A stretch of 64,000 nt of DNA from Zea mays (Eukaryota; Streptophyta; Magnoliopsida; Poales; Poaceae): contig NC_050101.1 in NCBI RefSeq assembly GCF_902167145.1, forward strand, positions 136,120,990-136,184,989, in the 5' to 3' direction. Under the pieces are notes generated by a model. The model was given only the letters and a program-made list of their open reading frames with translations. It was not told where the DNA came from and did not search any database. The position numbers and the translations under genes were made by a program. This document shows, one piece after another, positions 53,445-64,000 of the stretch. Numbering within the stretch: position 1 is the first letter of the stretch; the number at the start of each line of letters is the position of its first letter.

Positions 53445-55103
53445 GTGATGTCGGGAGATCACGCCAAGAAGGAGATGGTGACCGGCGAGAAGCCCGTCAC
53501 AAGCCACGAGAAAGCTCCATCGGGGGAATCCGGTAACAAGGTGAAGGGATCCCCTTCACACAACAAGTCGCATCGGAGCGGCGAGAAGAAAAAGAAGATG
53601 AAGAAAGTGGTCTACTATGAGACCGACTCTTCGTCGCCATCCACCTCCGGCTCCGACGCGCCGTCCGTCACTTCTAAGCGCCATGAGCGCAAGAAGTTTA
53701 GTAAGATCCCCCTACGCTACCCTCGCATTTCTAAACATACTCCTTTACTTTCCGTCCCATTAGGCAAACCACCAGTCTTTAATGGTGAAGATTATAGTAG
53801 GTGGAGTGAGATGATGAGGTATCACCTAACCTTACTCCACACAAGCATATGGGACATTGTTGAATTTGGAGCACAGGTACCATCCGTAGGGGATGAAGAT
53901 TATGATGTGGACGAAGTCGCCCAAATCCGGCACTTCAATTACCAAGCAACTACTATACTCCTCACCTCTCTAAGTCGAGAGGAGTATAATAAGGTGCAAG
54001 GGTTAAAGAGTGCCAAAGAGATTTGGGATGTACGAAAGACCGCGCACGAAGGAGACGAGGTGACCAAGATCACCAAGAGGGAAACGATCGAGGGGGAGCT
54101 CGGTCGGTTCATGCTCAACCAAGGAGAGGAGCCACAAGCTATGTACAACCGGCTCAAGATCTTAGTCAACCAAGTGCGCAACCTTGGGAGCACAAAATGG
54201 GATGACCATGAAATGGTCAAGGTTATTCTAAGATCACTCATTTTTCTTAATCCTACACAAGTTCAATTAATTCGTGGTGATCCTAGATATAAGCTAATGT
54301 CTCCTAAGGAAGTGATAGGAAAGTTTGTGAGCTTTGAGTTGATGATCAAAGGCTCCAAACAAATTATCGAGCGAGGCGCCACCTCCACACCCGAGGTGCA
54401 ACCCATCGCATTCAAAGCGACAGAGGAGAAGAAAGAAGAGTCTACATCAAGTAGGCTCTCCATCAACGCCTCCAAGCTCGACAATGAGGAAATGGCACTC
54501 ATCATCAAGAGCTTTCGCCAAATCCTCAAGCAAAGGAAAGGGAAAGACTACAAACCCCGTTCCAAGAAGGTTTGCTACAAGTGTGGTAAGCCCGGTCACT
54601 TTATAGCAAAATGTCCTATTTCTAGTGACAGTGACAGGGGCGACGACAAGAGAGGGAAGAAGAAGGAGAAAAAGAGATACTACAAGAAGAGGGGCGGCAA
54701 TGCCCATGTTTGTCGGGAGTGGGACTCCGACGAGAGCTCCACCGACTCCTCCTCCGACGAGGACGCCGCCAACATCGCCGTCAACAAGGGTCTCCTCTTC
54801 CCCAACGTCGGCCACAAGTGCCTCATGGCAAAAGACGACAAAAAGAAGGTAAAATCTAGAGCTTCCACTAAATATGCAACATCTAGTGATGAGGCTAGCT
54901 CTAGTGATGATGAGGATGATTTGCTTACACTTTTTGCCAACCTTAACATGCAACAAAAGGAGAAATTGAATGAATTGATTAGTGCTATTCATGAGAAGGA
55001 TGAACTCTTGGATAGCCAAGAGGACTTCCTTATTAAAGAAAACAAGAAGCATGTTAAAGTGAAAAATGCTTATGCTCAGGAGTTAGAAAATGTGAAAAAT
55101 TAA
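53445..55103 (+). CDS. gag: Element D gag, 552 aa, UBN2-type with CCHC knuckle
   Basis: ATG at 53445, 31 bases after the PBS (MSGDHAKKEMVTGEKPV). A basic/serine-rich N-terminus is followed by the copia gag domain (about residues 100-290; GKPPVFNGEDYSRWSEMMRY, SAKEIWDVRKTAHEG, RFMLNQGEEPQAMYNRLK), then a CCHC knuckle at 377-390 (CYKCGKPGHFIAKC), an acidic serine-rich stretch and coiled coil. The frame ends at a premature TAA where an A-run near 55097-55101 appears one base short; the C-terminal half continues in the next frame. Capsid and nucleocapsid role by family. Confidence 0.9.
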   Translation: MMSGDHAKKEMVTGEKPVTSHEKAPSGESGNKVKGSPSHNKSHRSGEKKKKMKKVVYYETDSSSPSTSGSDAPSVTSKRHERKKFSKIPLRYPRISKHTPLLSVPLGKPPVFNGEDYSRWSEMMRYHLTLLHTSIWDIVEFGAQVPSVGDEDYDVDEVAQIRHFNYQATTILLTSLSREEYNKVQGLKSAKEIWDVRKTAHEGDEVTKITKRETIEGELGRFMLNQGEEPQAMYNRLKILVNQVRNLGSTKWDDHEMVKVILRSLIFLNPTQVQLIRGDPRYKLMSPKEVIGKFVSFELMIKGSKQIIERGATSTPEVQPIAFKATEEKKEESTSSRLSINASKLDNEEMALIIKSFRQILKQRKGKDYKPRSKKVCYKCGKPGHFIAKCPISSDSDRGDDKRGKKKEKKRYYKKRGGNAHVCREWDSDESSTDSSSDEDAANIAVNKGLLFPNVGHKCLMAKDDKKKVKSRASTKYATSSDEASSSDDEDDLLTLFANLNMQQKEKLNELISAIHEKDELLDSQEDFLIKENKKHVKVKNAYAQELENVKN

Positions 55104-56074
55104 CTAGTGAGCTTAGCATTTGGCATGACACTATCTCTAACCTTAGAATTGAAAATGCAAAATTAATTGCTAAGGTTGAGAAATTAAATGTTTGTGATGA
55201 TTCTCTTGTCAACCTTAAAAATGATAATGCTAATTTGATTGCTAAGATTGACAAGTTGAATGAATCACTTTCTAGCCTTAGGATTGAGAATGATAAATTA
55301 ATATCTAAGGCTAAAGATTTAAATGTTTGCAATGTTTCTTTTTCCAATCTTAGAAATGAGAATGCTATATTACATGCTAAGATTGATGAATTAAATGCAT
55401 GCAAACCCTCTACATCTACTGTTGATCATGTTTTCATTTGTACTAGATGTAGAGACATTAATGTTGATGCTATCCATGATCACCTAGCTTTAATTAAACA
55501 ACAAAATGATCACATAACTCAACTTAGTGCTAAAATTAATGAGCATGAGATAGAAAATGAAAATTTTAAATTTGCTAGAAGCATGCTCTATAGTGGGAGA
55601 CGCCCTGGCATTAAGGATGGCATTAGCTTCCGACACGGAGGCAATGTTAAACTTAATGCCCCTAAGAAATTGTCTAACTTTGTCAAGGGCAAAGCTCCCA
55701 TGGTTTAGGATAACGAGGGCTATATTTTATATCCTGCTGGTTATCCCGAACATAAGATTAGGAGAATTCATTCTAGGAAGTCTCACTCTGGCTATCATCA
55801 TGCTTTTATGTATAAGAGTGAGGAATATAGTTCTAGGCAATCCACTCATGTTAAATTGCCTAAAAAGAAATCTCCCATTGCATCAAATGAACCTAATGTT
55901 TCATTTAAGACTTTTGATGCTTCTTATGTGCTCACTAACAAATCAGGCAAAGTAGTTGCCAAATATGTTGGGGGCAAACACAAGTGTTCAAAGACTTGTG
56001 TTTGGGTACCCAAGGTGCTTGTTTCTAATGTCAAAGGACCCAAGACCATTTGGGTACCTAAGAACAAGGCCTAA
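55104..56074 (+). pseudogene. Element D gag C-terminal part (coiled coil), frameshifted and with a stop
   Basis: The +2 frame reads on with heptad-like repeats (NLRIENAKLIAKVEKLN, NLKNDNANLIAKIDKLN, SLRIENDKLISKAKDLN), then HDHLALIKQQNDHITQLS and the conserved end WVPKNKA at 56074. A TAG at 55706-55708 interrupts it. The repeated approximately 33-residue coiled-coil unit is visible at DNA level. Confidence 0.85.
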
Positions 56075-56088
56075 ATTTGTTTTGTAGG

Positions 56089-59000
56089 TTTATGCATCCG
56101 GGGGCTCAAGTTGGATCATTGATAGCGGGTGCACAAACCACATGACATGGGAGAAAAGGATGTTCTCCTCCTATGAGAAAAATGAAGATCTCCAAAGAGC
56201 TATCACATTCGGGGATGGAAATCAAGGTTTGGTCAAAGGACTTGGTAAAATTGCTATATCACCTGACCATTCTATTTCCAATGTTTTTCTTGTAGATTCT
56301 TTAGACTATAACTTGCTTTCAGTTTCTCAATTATGCAAAATGGGTTACAACTGTCTTTTTACGGATATATGTGTTACTGTCTTTAGAAGAAGTGATAATT
56401 CAGTAGCATTTAAGGGAGTATTAGAGGGTCAGCTATACTTAGTTGATTTTAATAGAGCTGAACTCGATACTTTCTTAATTGCTAAGACTAATATGGGTTG
56501 GCTCTAGCATCGCCGACTAGCCCACGTTGGGATGAAGAATCTTCACAAGCTTCTAAAGGGAGAACACATTTTGGGACTAACCAATGTTCATTTTGAGAAA
56601 GATAGGGTTTGTAGCGCATGTCAAGCAGGGAAGCAAGTTGGTGTTCATCATCCACACAAGAACATCATGACAACCGACAGGCCGCTTGAGCTACTCCACA
56701 TGGATCTATTCGGCCCGATAGCTTAAATAAGCATCGGCAAGAGTAAGTATTGTCTTGTAATTGTGGATGATTATTCTCGCTTCACTTGAGTGTTCTTTTT
56801 GCAGGATAAATCTTAAACCCAAGAGACCTTAAAGGGATTCTTGAGATGGGCTCAAAATGAGTTCAGCTTGAGGATCAAGAATATAAGAAGCGACAACGGG
56901 ACGGAGTTCAAGAACTCTCAAATTGAAGGCTTTCTTGAGGAGGAGGGCATCAAGCATGAGTTCTCTTCTCCCTACACACCACAACAAAATTGTGTAGTGG
57001 AGAGGAAGAATATAACTCTACTTGACATGGCAAGGACCATGCTTGATGAATACAAGACATCGAACCGGTTTTGGGCCGAGGCGATTAACACCGCCTGCTA
57101 CTCCATCAACCGGTTATATCTTCACCGAATCCTCAAGAAGACATCATATGAACTCCTCACCGGTAAAAAGCCCAATGTTTCATATTTTAGAGTCTTTGGT
57201 AGCAAATGTTTTATTCTTGTTAAAAGAGGTAGAAAATCTAAATTTGCTCCTAAGGCTGTAGAAGGCTTTTTACTTGGTTATGACTCAAACACAAGGGCAT
57301 ATAGAGTCTTTAACAAGTCTACTGGACTAGTTGAAGTCTCTTGTGACATTGTGTTTGATGAGACTAATGGCTCTCAAGTAGAGCAAGTTGATCTTGATGA
57401 GCTAGATGATGAAGAGGCTCCATGCGTCGCGTTAAGGAACATGTCCATTGGGGATGTGTGTCCTAAGGAATCCGAAGAGCCCACACAAGAACAAGATCAA
57501 CCGTCATCTTCCATGCAAGCATCTTCACCAACTCAAGACGAGGATCAAGCTCAAGATGATGAAAATGAAGATCAAGAAGAGCCACCTCAAGAGGAGGACA
57601 ATGATCAAGGGGGAGATACCAATGATCAAGACAAGGAACATGATCAGGGTCTAAGACCGCCACACCCAAGAGTCCACCAAGCAATACAACGAGATCACCC
57701 CATGAACTCCATCCTCGGCGATATTCATAAGGGGTAACCACTCGATCTTGTGTTGCTCATTTTTGTGAACATTACTCCTTTGTGTCTTCTATTGAGCCAT
57801 ACAGGGTGGTAGACGCATTAAGTGATTCAGATTGGGTGTTGGCAATGCAAGAGGAACTCAACAACTTCACGAGGAATGAGGTATGACATTTAGTTCCACG
57901 TCCTAACCAAAATCTTGTAGGAACCAAGTGGGTCTTCCGAAACAAGCAAGATGAACATAGTGTGGTGACAAGGAACAAAGCCCGACTTGTGGCCAAGAGA
58001 TATTCACAAGTCGAAGGTTTGGATTTCGGTGAAACCTATGCACATGTAGCTAGGCTTGAGTCAATTCGTATATTACTTGCCTGTGCTACTTACCATGACT
58101 TTAAGCTCTACCAAATGGACGTGAAAAGTGCCTTCCTCAATGAACCAATCAAGGAAGAGGTCTATGTTGAGCAACCTCCCGGCTTTGAAGATAGTGAGTA
58201 CCCTAACCATGTGTATAAACTCTCTAAGGCGCTTTATGGGCTCAAGCAAGCCCCAAGAGCATGGTATGAATGCCTAAGAGATTTCCTTATCATTAATGGC
58301 TTCAAAGTTGGCAAAGCCGATCCTACTCTCTTTACTAAAACTATTGCAAATGATTTGTTTGTATGCCAAATTTATGTTGATGATATCATATTTGGGTCTA
58401 CTAACAAATCTACATGTGAAGAGTTTAGTAGGATTATGATTCAAAAATTTGAGATGTCGATGATGGGGGAGTTGAAGTATTTCTTAGGATTTCAAGTCAA
58501 TCAACTCCAAGAGGGCACCTTCATCAGCCAAACCAAGTATATTCAAGACATACTCACCAAGTTTGGAATGAAGGATGCCAAGCCCATCAAGACACCCATG
58601 AGAACTAATGGGCATCTCGATCTTGACACGGGAGGTAAATCCGTAGATCAAAAGGTATACCGGTCGATGATAGGATCTTTACTATATTTATGTGCATCTC
58701 GACCGGTTATTATGCTTTCTGTATGCATGTGTGCAAGATTCCAAGCCGATCCTAAGGAAGTTCACCTTAGGGACGTGAAGAGAATCTTGAGATATTTAGT
58801 TCATATACCTAAGTTTGGTCTTTGGTACCCCAAGGATCCACTTTTGATTTAATAGGTTACTCAGATGCTGATTGGACAGGGTGTAAAATTGATAGAAAGA
58901 GCACATCAGAGACTTGTCAGTTCTTAGGAAGATCCCTGGTGTCTTGGGCTTCAAATAAACAAATTCAGTAGCTCTTTCTACCGCCGAAGCCGAGTACATT

Positions 59001-59123
59001 GCCGCAGGCCATTGTTGCGCGCAATTGCTTTGGATGAGGCAAACCCTTAGGGACTATGGCTACAAATTAACCAAAGTACCTCTCCTCTGTGATAATGAGA
59101 GTGCAATCCGCATGGCGGATAAT
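56089..59123 (+). pseudogene. Element D pol: protease, integrase, RT, partial RNase H (many stops, cut by E)
   Basis: Protease IIDSGCTNHMTWEKRM keeps D-S-G. Integrase: zinc region HRRLAHVG...CSACQAGK, D in DLFGPIA, D in IRSDNGTEF and E in PQQNCVVERKN (G changed to C beside it). RT: YVDDI at 58373-58387 with flanking [15 protein letters not shown] and MGELKYFLG. RNase H begins ([22 protein letters not shown] in another frame) and stops at MADN where element E is inserted. Stops: TAG 56505-56507, TAA 56724-56726, TGA 56787-56789, TAA 56814-56816, TGA 57884-57886. Frame changes near 57735, 58833 and 58963, each in a G or A run. Confidence 0.92.
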
Positions 59124-59689
59124 TGATAGTCGCCTAGAGGGGGGGGGGTGAATAGGGTGAAACTGAAATTTACAAATATAAACACAACTACAAGCCGGGT
59201 TAGCGTTAGAAATAAAACCGAGTCCGCGAGAGGGTGTAAAACAAATCGCAAGCGAGTAAAGCGGTAAGACACACGGATTTGTTTTACCGAGGTTCGGTTC
59301 TCGCAAACCTACTCCCCGTTGAGGAGGCCACAAAGGCCGGGTCTTTTTCAACCCTTTCCCTCTCTCAATCGGTCCCTCGGACCGAGTGAGCTTCTCTTCT
59401 CAAATCACTTGGGAATCAAACTTCCCGCAAGGACCACCACACAATTGGTGTCTCTTGCCTCAATTACAGGTGAGTGTTTGATCACAAGAAAAAATGCGAA
59501 AGAAAAGAAGCGATCCAAGCGCAAGAGCTCAAATGAACACTACAAATCACTCTCTCTAGTCACTAAGGCTTTGTGAGGAGTTGGGAGAGGATTTGATCTC
59601 TTTTGGTGTGCTTTGCAATGAATGCTAGCTCTTGTATAGTGGTTGGAAGTTGGAAAACTTGGATGCAATGAATGGTGGAGTGGTTGGGG

Positions 59690-59697
59690 TATTTATA
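59690..59697 (-). promoter_or_regulatory. TATA box in the element E LTR
   Basis: Minus strand TATAAATA in GGTTGGGGCTATAAATACC-like context, identical in setting to element D 43730-43737. Confidence 0.7.
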
Positions 59698-59744
59698 GCC
59701 CCAACCACCAAACATGACCGTTGGTGGAGGCTGTCTGTCGTATG

Positions 59745-60260
59745 GTGCACCGGACAGTCCGGTGTACACCGGACATGTCCGGTGCGCCAGCCACGTCACC
59801 AATGTCGTTGGATTCTGACCGTTGGAGCTTCTGTCTTCTGGGCCCGCCTGGATGTCCGGTGCACACCGGACATGTACTGTTCAATGTCCGGTGCGCCAGT
59901 ATGGGCGTGCCTGACTTCTGCGCGCCTCTGGCGCGCATTGAATGCGCCTGCAGGTGACCGTTGGCGCGAAATAGCCGTTGCTCTGCTGGTTCACCGGACA
60001 GTCCGGTGTACACCGGACATGTCCGGTGAATTATAGCGGAGCAGCTGCTGCATTTTCCCGAGGCTGGCGAGTTCCTGAGGCGGCTCTTCCGTGGAGCACC
60101 GGACACTGTCCGGTGTACACCGGACAATCCGGTGAATTTTAGCGGAGTGCCTCTGGAAATTCCCGAAGGTGGCAAGTTTGAGTTGGAGTCCTCTGGTGCA
60201 CCGGACACTGTCCGGTGGTGCACCGGACACTGTCTGGTGTACACCGGACAGTCCGGTGCC
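59745..60260. repeat. Cluster of CCGGACA/TGTCCGG palindromic repeats
   Basis: At least eight occurrences of CACCGGACAGTCCGGTGTAC or close variants, often paired as two palindromes back to back (for example around 59747-59787, 59992-60030, 60098-60133 and 60196-60258). Confidence 0.9.
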
Positions 60261-60457
60261 CCAGACCAGAGGTGCCTTCGGTTGTCCCTTTGCTCCTTTG
60301 TTGAATCCAATATTTGATCTTTTTATTGGCTAAGTGTGAACCTTTTACACCTGTATAACTTATACACTAGAGCAAACTAGTTAGTCCAATTATTTGTGTT
60401 GGGCAATTCAACCACCAAAATTATTTAGGAACTAGGTGTAAGCCTAATTCCCTTTCA

Positions 60458-61275
60458 ATCTCCCCCTTTTTGGTGATTGATGCCAACACAAACCAAAGCA
60501 AATATAGAAGTGCATAATTGAACTAGTTTGCATAATGTAAGTGCAAAGGTTGCTTGGAATTGAGCCAATATTCTTACAAGATATGCATGGATCGTTTCTT
60601 TCATTCTTAATATTTTGGACTACGCTTGCACCACATGTTCTGTTTTTGCAAATTCTTTTGTAAATCCTTTTCAAAGTTCTTTTGCAAATAGTCAAATGTA
60701 AATGAATAAGATTTTGCAAAGCATTTTCAAGATTTGAAATTTTCTCCCCCTGTTTCAAATGCTTTTCCTTTGACTAGACAAAACTCCCCCTAAATGAGAT
60801 CCACCTCTTAGTGTTCAAGAGGGTTTTGATATATCCTTTTTGAAATACTACTTTCTCCCCCTTTTGAACATAATAAGATACCAATTGAAAATACTCTTTG
60901 AGAAACTAAGTTTTTGAAATTGGTGGTGGTGCGGTCCTTTTGCTTTGGGCTCTCATACTCTCTCCCCCTTTGGCATGAATCGCCAAAAACGGAATCATTA
61001 GAGCCCTTTAAGTACTTTCTTCCCCTTTTGTCATAAATAAATGAGTTAAGATTGTACCAAAGACGAAGTTCTTTTGCTCTCTCCCCCAAAGATAGAGAGT
61101 GGCTCGGAGCGACGGCGAGGGATGAGTTACGGAGTGGAAGCCTTTGTCTTTGCCGAAGACTCCAATTTCCTTTCAATACACCTATGACTTGGTTTGAAAT
61201 AGACTTAAAAACACATTAGTCATAGCATATGAAAGAGACATGATCAAAGGTATATAAATGAGCTATATGTGCAAA
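60458..61275 (-). other. Element E pol-to-LTR spacer with PPT and several PPT-like tracts
   Basis: The PPT (minus strand AAAAAGGGGGAGAT) is at about 60458-60472, next to the LTR. Further minus-strand GGGGGAG-type tracts lie near 60745, 60785, 60858, 60965, 61022 and 61085. No protein is supported. Confidence 0.75.
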
Positions 61276-63886
61276 TCAACAAAAGAAGTTCCTAGAATCA
61301 AGAATATTTAGCTCATGCCTAAGTTTGTTAAAAGTTTGTTCATCAAGTGGCTTGGTAAAGATATCGGCTAATTGATCTTTAGTATTAATGTATGAAATCT
61401 CGATATCTCCCTTTTGTTGGTGATCCCTAAGAAAATGATACCGAATGGCTATGTGTTTAGTGCGGCTATGCTCGACGGGATTATCCGCCATCTTGATTGC
61501 ACTCTCATTATCACATAGCAAAGGGACTTTGGTTAATTTGTAACCGTAGTCCCGCAGGGTTTGCCTCATCCAAAGCAATTGCGCGCAACAATGGCCTGCG
61601 GCAATGTACTCGGCTTCGGCGGTGGAAAGAGCGATCGAATTTTGCTTCTTTGAAGCCCAAGACACCAAGGATCTTCCCAAGAACTGGCAAGTCCCCGATG
61701 TGCTCTTCCTATTGATTTTACACCCCGCCCAGTCGGCATCCGAATAACCAATCAAATCAAATGTGGATCCCCTAGGATACCAAAGCCCAAACTTAGGAGT
61801 ATAAGCTAAGTATCTCAAGATTCGTTTTACGGCCGTAAGGTGAGCTTCCTTAGGGTCGGCTTGGAATCTTGCACACATGCATACGGAAAGCATAATATCC
61901 GGTCGAGATGCACATAAATAGAGTAATGAACCTATCATCGACCGGTATACCTTTTGATCCACGAACTTACCTCCCGTGTCGAGGTCGAGATGCCCATTAG
62001 TTCCCATGGGTGTCTTGATGGGCTTGGCATCCTTCATTCCAAACTTGTTTAGAATGTCTTGAGTATACTTTGTTTGGCTAATGAAGGTGCCCTCTTGGAG
62101 TTGCTTCACTTGAAATCCTAAGAAGTACTTCAACTCCCCCATCATAGACATCTCGAATTTATTTGTCATGATCCTACTAAACTCTTCACATGTAGACTCG
62201 TTAGTAGACCCAAAAATAATATCATCAACATAAATTTGGCATACAAACAAGTCATTTTCAAGAGTTTTAGTCAATAGAGTAGGATCAGCCTTTCCGACTT
62301 TGAAGCCATTAGCGATAAGGAAATCTCTAAGGCATTCATACCATGCTCTTGGGGATTGCTTGAGCCCATAAAGCGCCTTAGAGAGTTTATAGACATGGTT
62401 AGGGTACTCACTATCTTCAAAGCCGGGAGGTTGCTCAACATAGACCTCTTCCTTGATTGGTCCATTGAGGAAGGCACTTTTCACGTCCATTTGATAAAGC
62501 TTAAAGCCATGGTAAGTAGCATAGGCTAATAATATACGAATTGACTCAAGCCTAGCTACGGGTGCATAGGTTTCACCGAAATCCAAACCTTCGACTTGGG
62601 AGTATCCCTTGGCCACAAGTCGAGCTTTGTTCCTTGTCACCACACCATGCTCATCTTGCTTGTTGCGGAAGACCCATTTGGTTCCTACAACATTTTGATT
62701 AGGACGTGGAACTAAATGCCATACCTCATTTCTAGTGAAGTTGTTGAGTTCCTCTTGCATCGCCACCACCCAATCCGAATCTTGGAGTGCTTCCTCTACC
62801 TTGTGTGGCTCAATAGAGGAAACAAAAGAGTAATGCTCACAAAAATGTGCAACACGAGATCTAGTAGTTACCCCCTTATGAATGTCGCCGAGGATGGTGT
62901 CGACGGGGTGATCTCGTTGGATTGCTTGGTGGACTCTTGGGTGTGGCGGCCTTTGCTCTTCATCCTCCTTGTCTTGATCATTTGCATCTCCCCCTTGATC
63001 ATTGCCGTCATCTTGAGGTGGCTCATTTGCTTGATCTTCTACTTCATCAACTTGAGCTTCATCCTCATTTTGAGTTGGTGGAGATGCTTGCGTAGAGGAG
63101 GATGGTTGATCTTGTGCATTTGGAGGCTCTTCGGATTCCTTAGGACACACATCCCCAATGGACATGTTCCTCAGCGCGATGTATGGAGCCTCTTCATTAC
63201 CTATTTCATCAAGATCAACTTGCTCTACTTGAGAGCCGTTAGTCTCATCAAACACAACGTCACAAGAAACTTCAACTTGTCCAGTGGACTTGTTAAAGAC
63301 TCTATATGCCCTTGTGTTTGAATCATATCCTAGTAAAAAGCCTTCCACAGTCTTAGGAGCAAATTTAGATTTTCTACCTCTTTTAACAAGAATGAAGCAT
63401 TTGCTACCAAAGACTCTAAAATATGAAATGTTGGGCTTTTTACCGGTTAGGAGTTCATACGATGTCTTCTTGAGGATTCGGTGAAGATATAACCGGTTGA
63501 TGGCGTAGCAGGCGGTGTTGACCGCCTCGGCCCAAAACCGATCCGAAGTCTTGTACTCATCAAGCATGGTCCTTGCCATGTCCAATAGAGTTCGATTCTT
63601 CCTCTCCACTACACCATTTTGTTGTGGTGTGTAGGGAGAAGAGAACTCATGCTTGATGCCCTCCTCCTCAATGAAACCTTCAATTTGTGAGTTCTTGAAC
63701 TCCGTCCCGTTGTCGCTTCTTATTTTCTTGATTCTTAAGCCGAACTCATTTTGAGCCCGTCTCAAGAATCCCTTTAAGGTCTCTTGGGTTTGTGATTTTT
63801 CCTTCAAAAAGAACACCCAAGTGAAGCGAGAATAATCATCCACTATTACAAGACAATACTTACTCCCGCCGATGCTTGTGTAACAA
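61276..63886 (-). CDS. pol: Element E pol: integrase core, RT and RNase H, 855+ codons
   Basis: The frame is open from at least 63843 ([16 protein letters not shown]) to the stop at 61276. Numbering from 63843: integrase Asp44 (IRSDNGTEF) and Glu80 ([11 protein letters not shown]), with exactly 35 residues between them as in D,D35E integrases. An acidic linker (about 225-310) follows. [11 protein letters not shown] from residue 538, [13 protein letters not shown] and [11 protein letters not shown]. RNase [24 protein letters not shown] (about 740) and [19 protein letters not shown], ending LDSRNFFC. A one-base loss at about 63886-63892 puts the preceding DLFGPI (first catalytic Asp) and CQAGKQVGAHHP, 63890-64000, in another frame. 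Confidence 0.93.
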
Positions 63887-63889
63887 TCG

Positions 63890-64000
63890 GGCCGAATAGA
63901 TCCATGTGGAGTAGCTCAAGCGGCCTGTCGGTCGTCATGATGTTCTTGTGTGGATGATGGGCACCAACTTGCTTTCCTGCTTGGCATGCACTACAAACCC
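63890..64000 (-). pseudogene. Element E integrase N-terminal segment in a different frame
   Basis: The minus strand reads VCSACQAGKQVGAHHPHKNI then [15 protein letters not shown], the zinc-binding end and first catalytic Asp of copia integrase, out of frame with the long ORF. It continues beyond the window. Confidence 0.85.

Larger units (their letters stand above)
18855..59123 (+). mobile_element. Element D: Opie/Ji-like Ty1/copia retrotransposon, LTR interrupted three times, truncated by E
   Basis: D comprises a 5' LTR in four pieces (18855-18908, 31408-31476, 43250-44193, 53288-53399; about 1.18 kb in total), PBS 53402-53413, gag from 53445, protease, integrase, RT and part of RNase H, ending at 59123 where element E is inserted. 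The LTR pieces align in order with the uninterrupted LTR of E. Domain order PR-IN-RT-RH is Ty1/copia, and the LTR ends (TGAAAGGG ... GGCGACTTTCA) are those I associate with maize Opie/Ji. Many stops and frameshifts make it inactive. Its right end is outside the window. Confidence 0.9.
59124..60457 (-). repeat. Element E 3' LTR (1334 bp)
   Basis: The minus strand runs TGAAAGGGAATTAGGC to GGCGACTATCA. It has TATA at 59690-59697 (minus), a C/G run near 59139-59148, and a dense cluster of CACCGGACA/TGTCCGGTG palindromes at 59745-60260. It serves as the template showing that the four element D LTR pieces belong together. Confidence 0.95.
59124..64000 (-). mobile_element. Element E: Opie/Ji-like Ty1/copia element, 3' part, runs off right edge
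   Basis: On the minus strand: integrase, RT and RNase H (64000-61276), a spacer with PPT, and the 3' LTR (60457-59124). Same family as D but inverted, and far better preserved. Candidate left target duplication ATAAT (59119-59123); the other end is outside the window. It cuts element D inside the RNase H codons for MADN. Confidence 0.93.

Overview
This window looks like intergenic DNA of a large-genome grass, most likely maize or another Zea. It is almost wholly nested LTR retrotransposons. Family-level resemblances (Opie/Ji-type copia, Grande-like Tat gypsy with an antisense gene, CRM-like chromovirus, Tekay/prem1-like long-LTR elements) come from sequence motifs and memory; no search was run. 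I found no intact host protein gene, rRNA, tRNA or CRISPR array.

Layout, left to right. (A) 1-5453, minus strand: the gag/PR/RT half of a CRM-like Ty3/gypsy element, with its 5' LTR at 4223-5453; the rest lies beyond the left edge. A is inserted in (B) 5454-11214, plus strand: the 3' half of a Grande-like Tat element, with the end of pol, a tandem array, a decayed multi-exon antisense gene (7090-10132) and the 3' LTR (10589-11214). 11215-18854 is older, mostly non-coding sequence: a SINE-like piece, a MITE end, a degenerate gypsy LTR/leader duplicated in tandem (about 14132-16275), and a Ty1/copia RT fossil (17098-17565).

From 18855 to 59123 lies (D), a plus-strand Opie/Ji-like Ty1/copia element. 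Its 5' LTR alone has been split into four pieces by three separate insertions: (G) 18909-31402, minus, a non-autonomous element with 4.36-kb LTRs and target duplication AATTG; (F) 31477-43244, minus, a nearly complete Tat element with target duplication TCAAC; and (C) 44194-53282, plus, a non-autonomous long-LTR element with target duplication TTTTC. The four D-LTR pieces (18855-18908, 31408-31476, 43250-44193, 53288-53399) reassemble in order against the undivided LTR of (E). D gag-pol (53445-59123) is full of stops and frameshifts and is cut in RNase H by (E) 59124-64000, minus, a younger element of the same family with a long pol ORF.

How the parts work: A, F, D and E are autonomous-type elements (gag, protease, RT, RNase H, integrase), all carrying at least one visible lesion. 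C and G carry LTRs, PBS, PPT and short proteins but no RT or integrase, so they would depend on enzymes from elsewhere. B and F share a second transcription unit, antisense to gag-pol, with its own TATA box, and in F five exons with good splice sites. The two LTRs of G differ by about nine substitutions seen by eye plus a 305-bp MITE present in only one of them; the LTRs of F differ at two sites. Both are therefore recent, and D is clearly the oldest element in the D-E stack.
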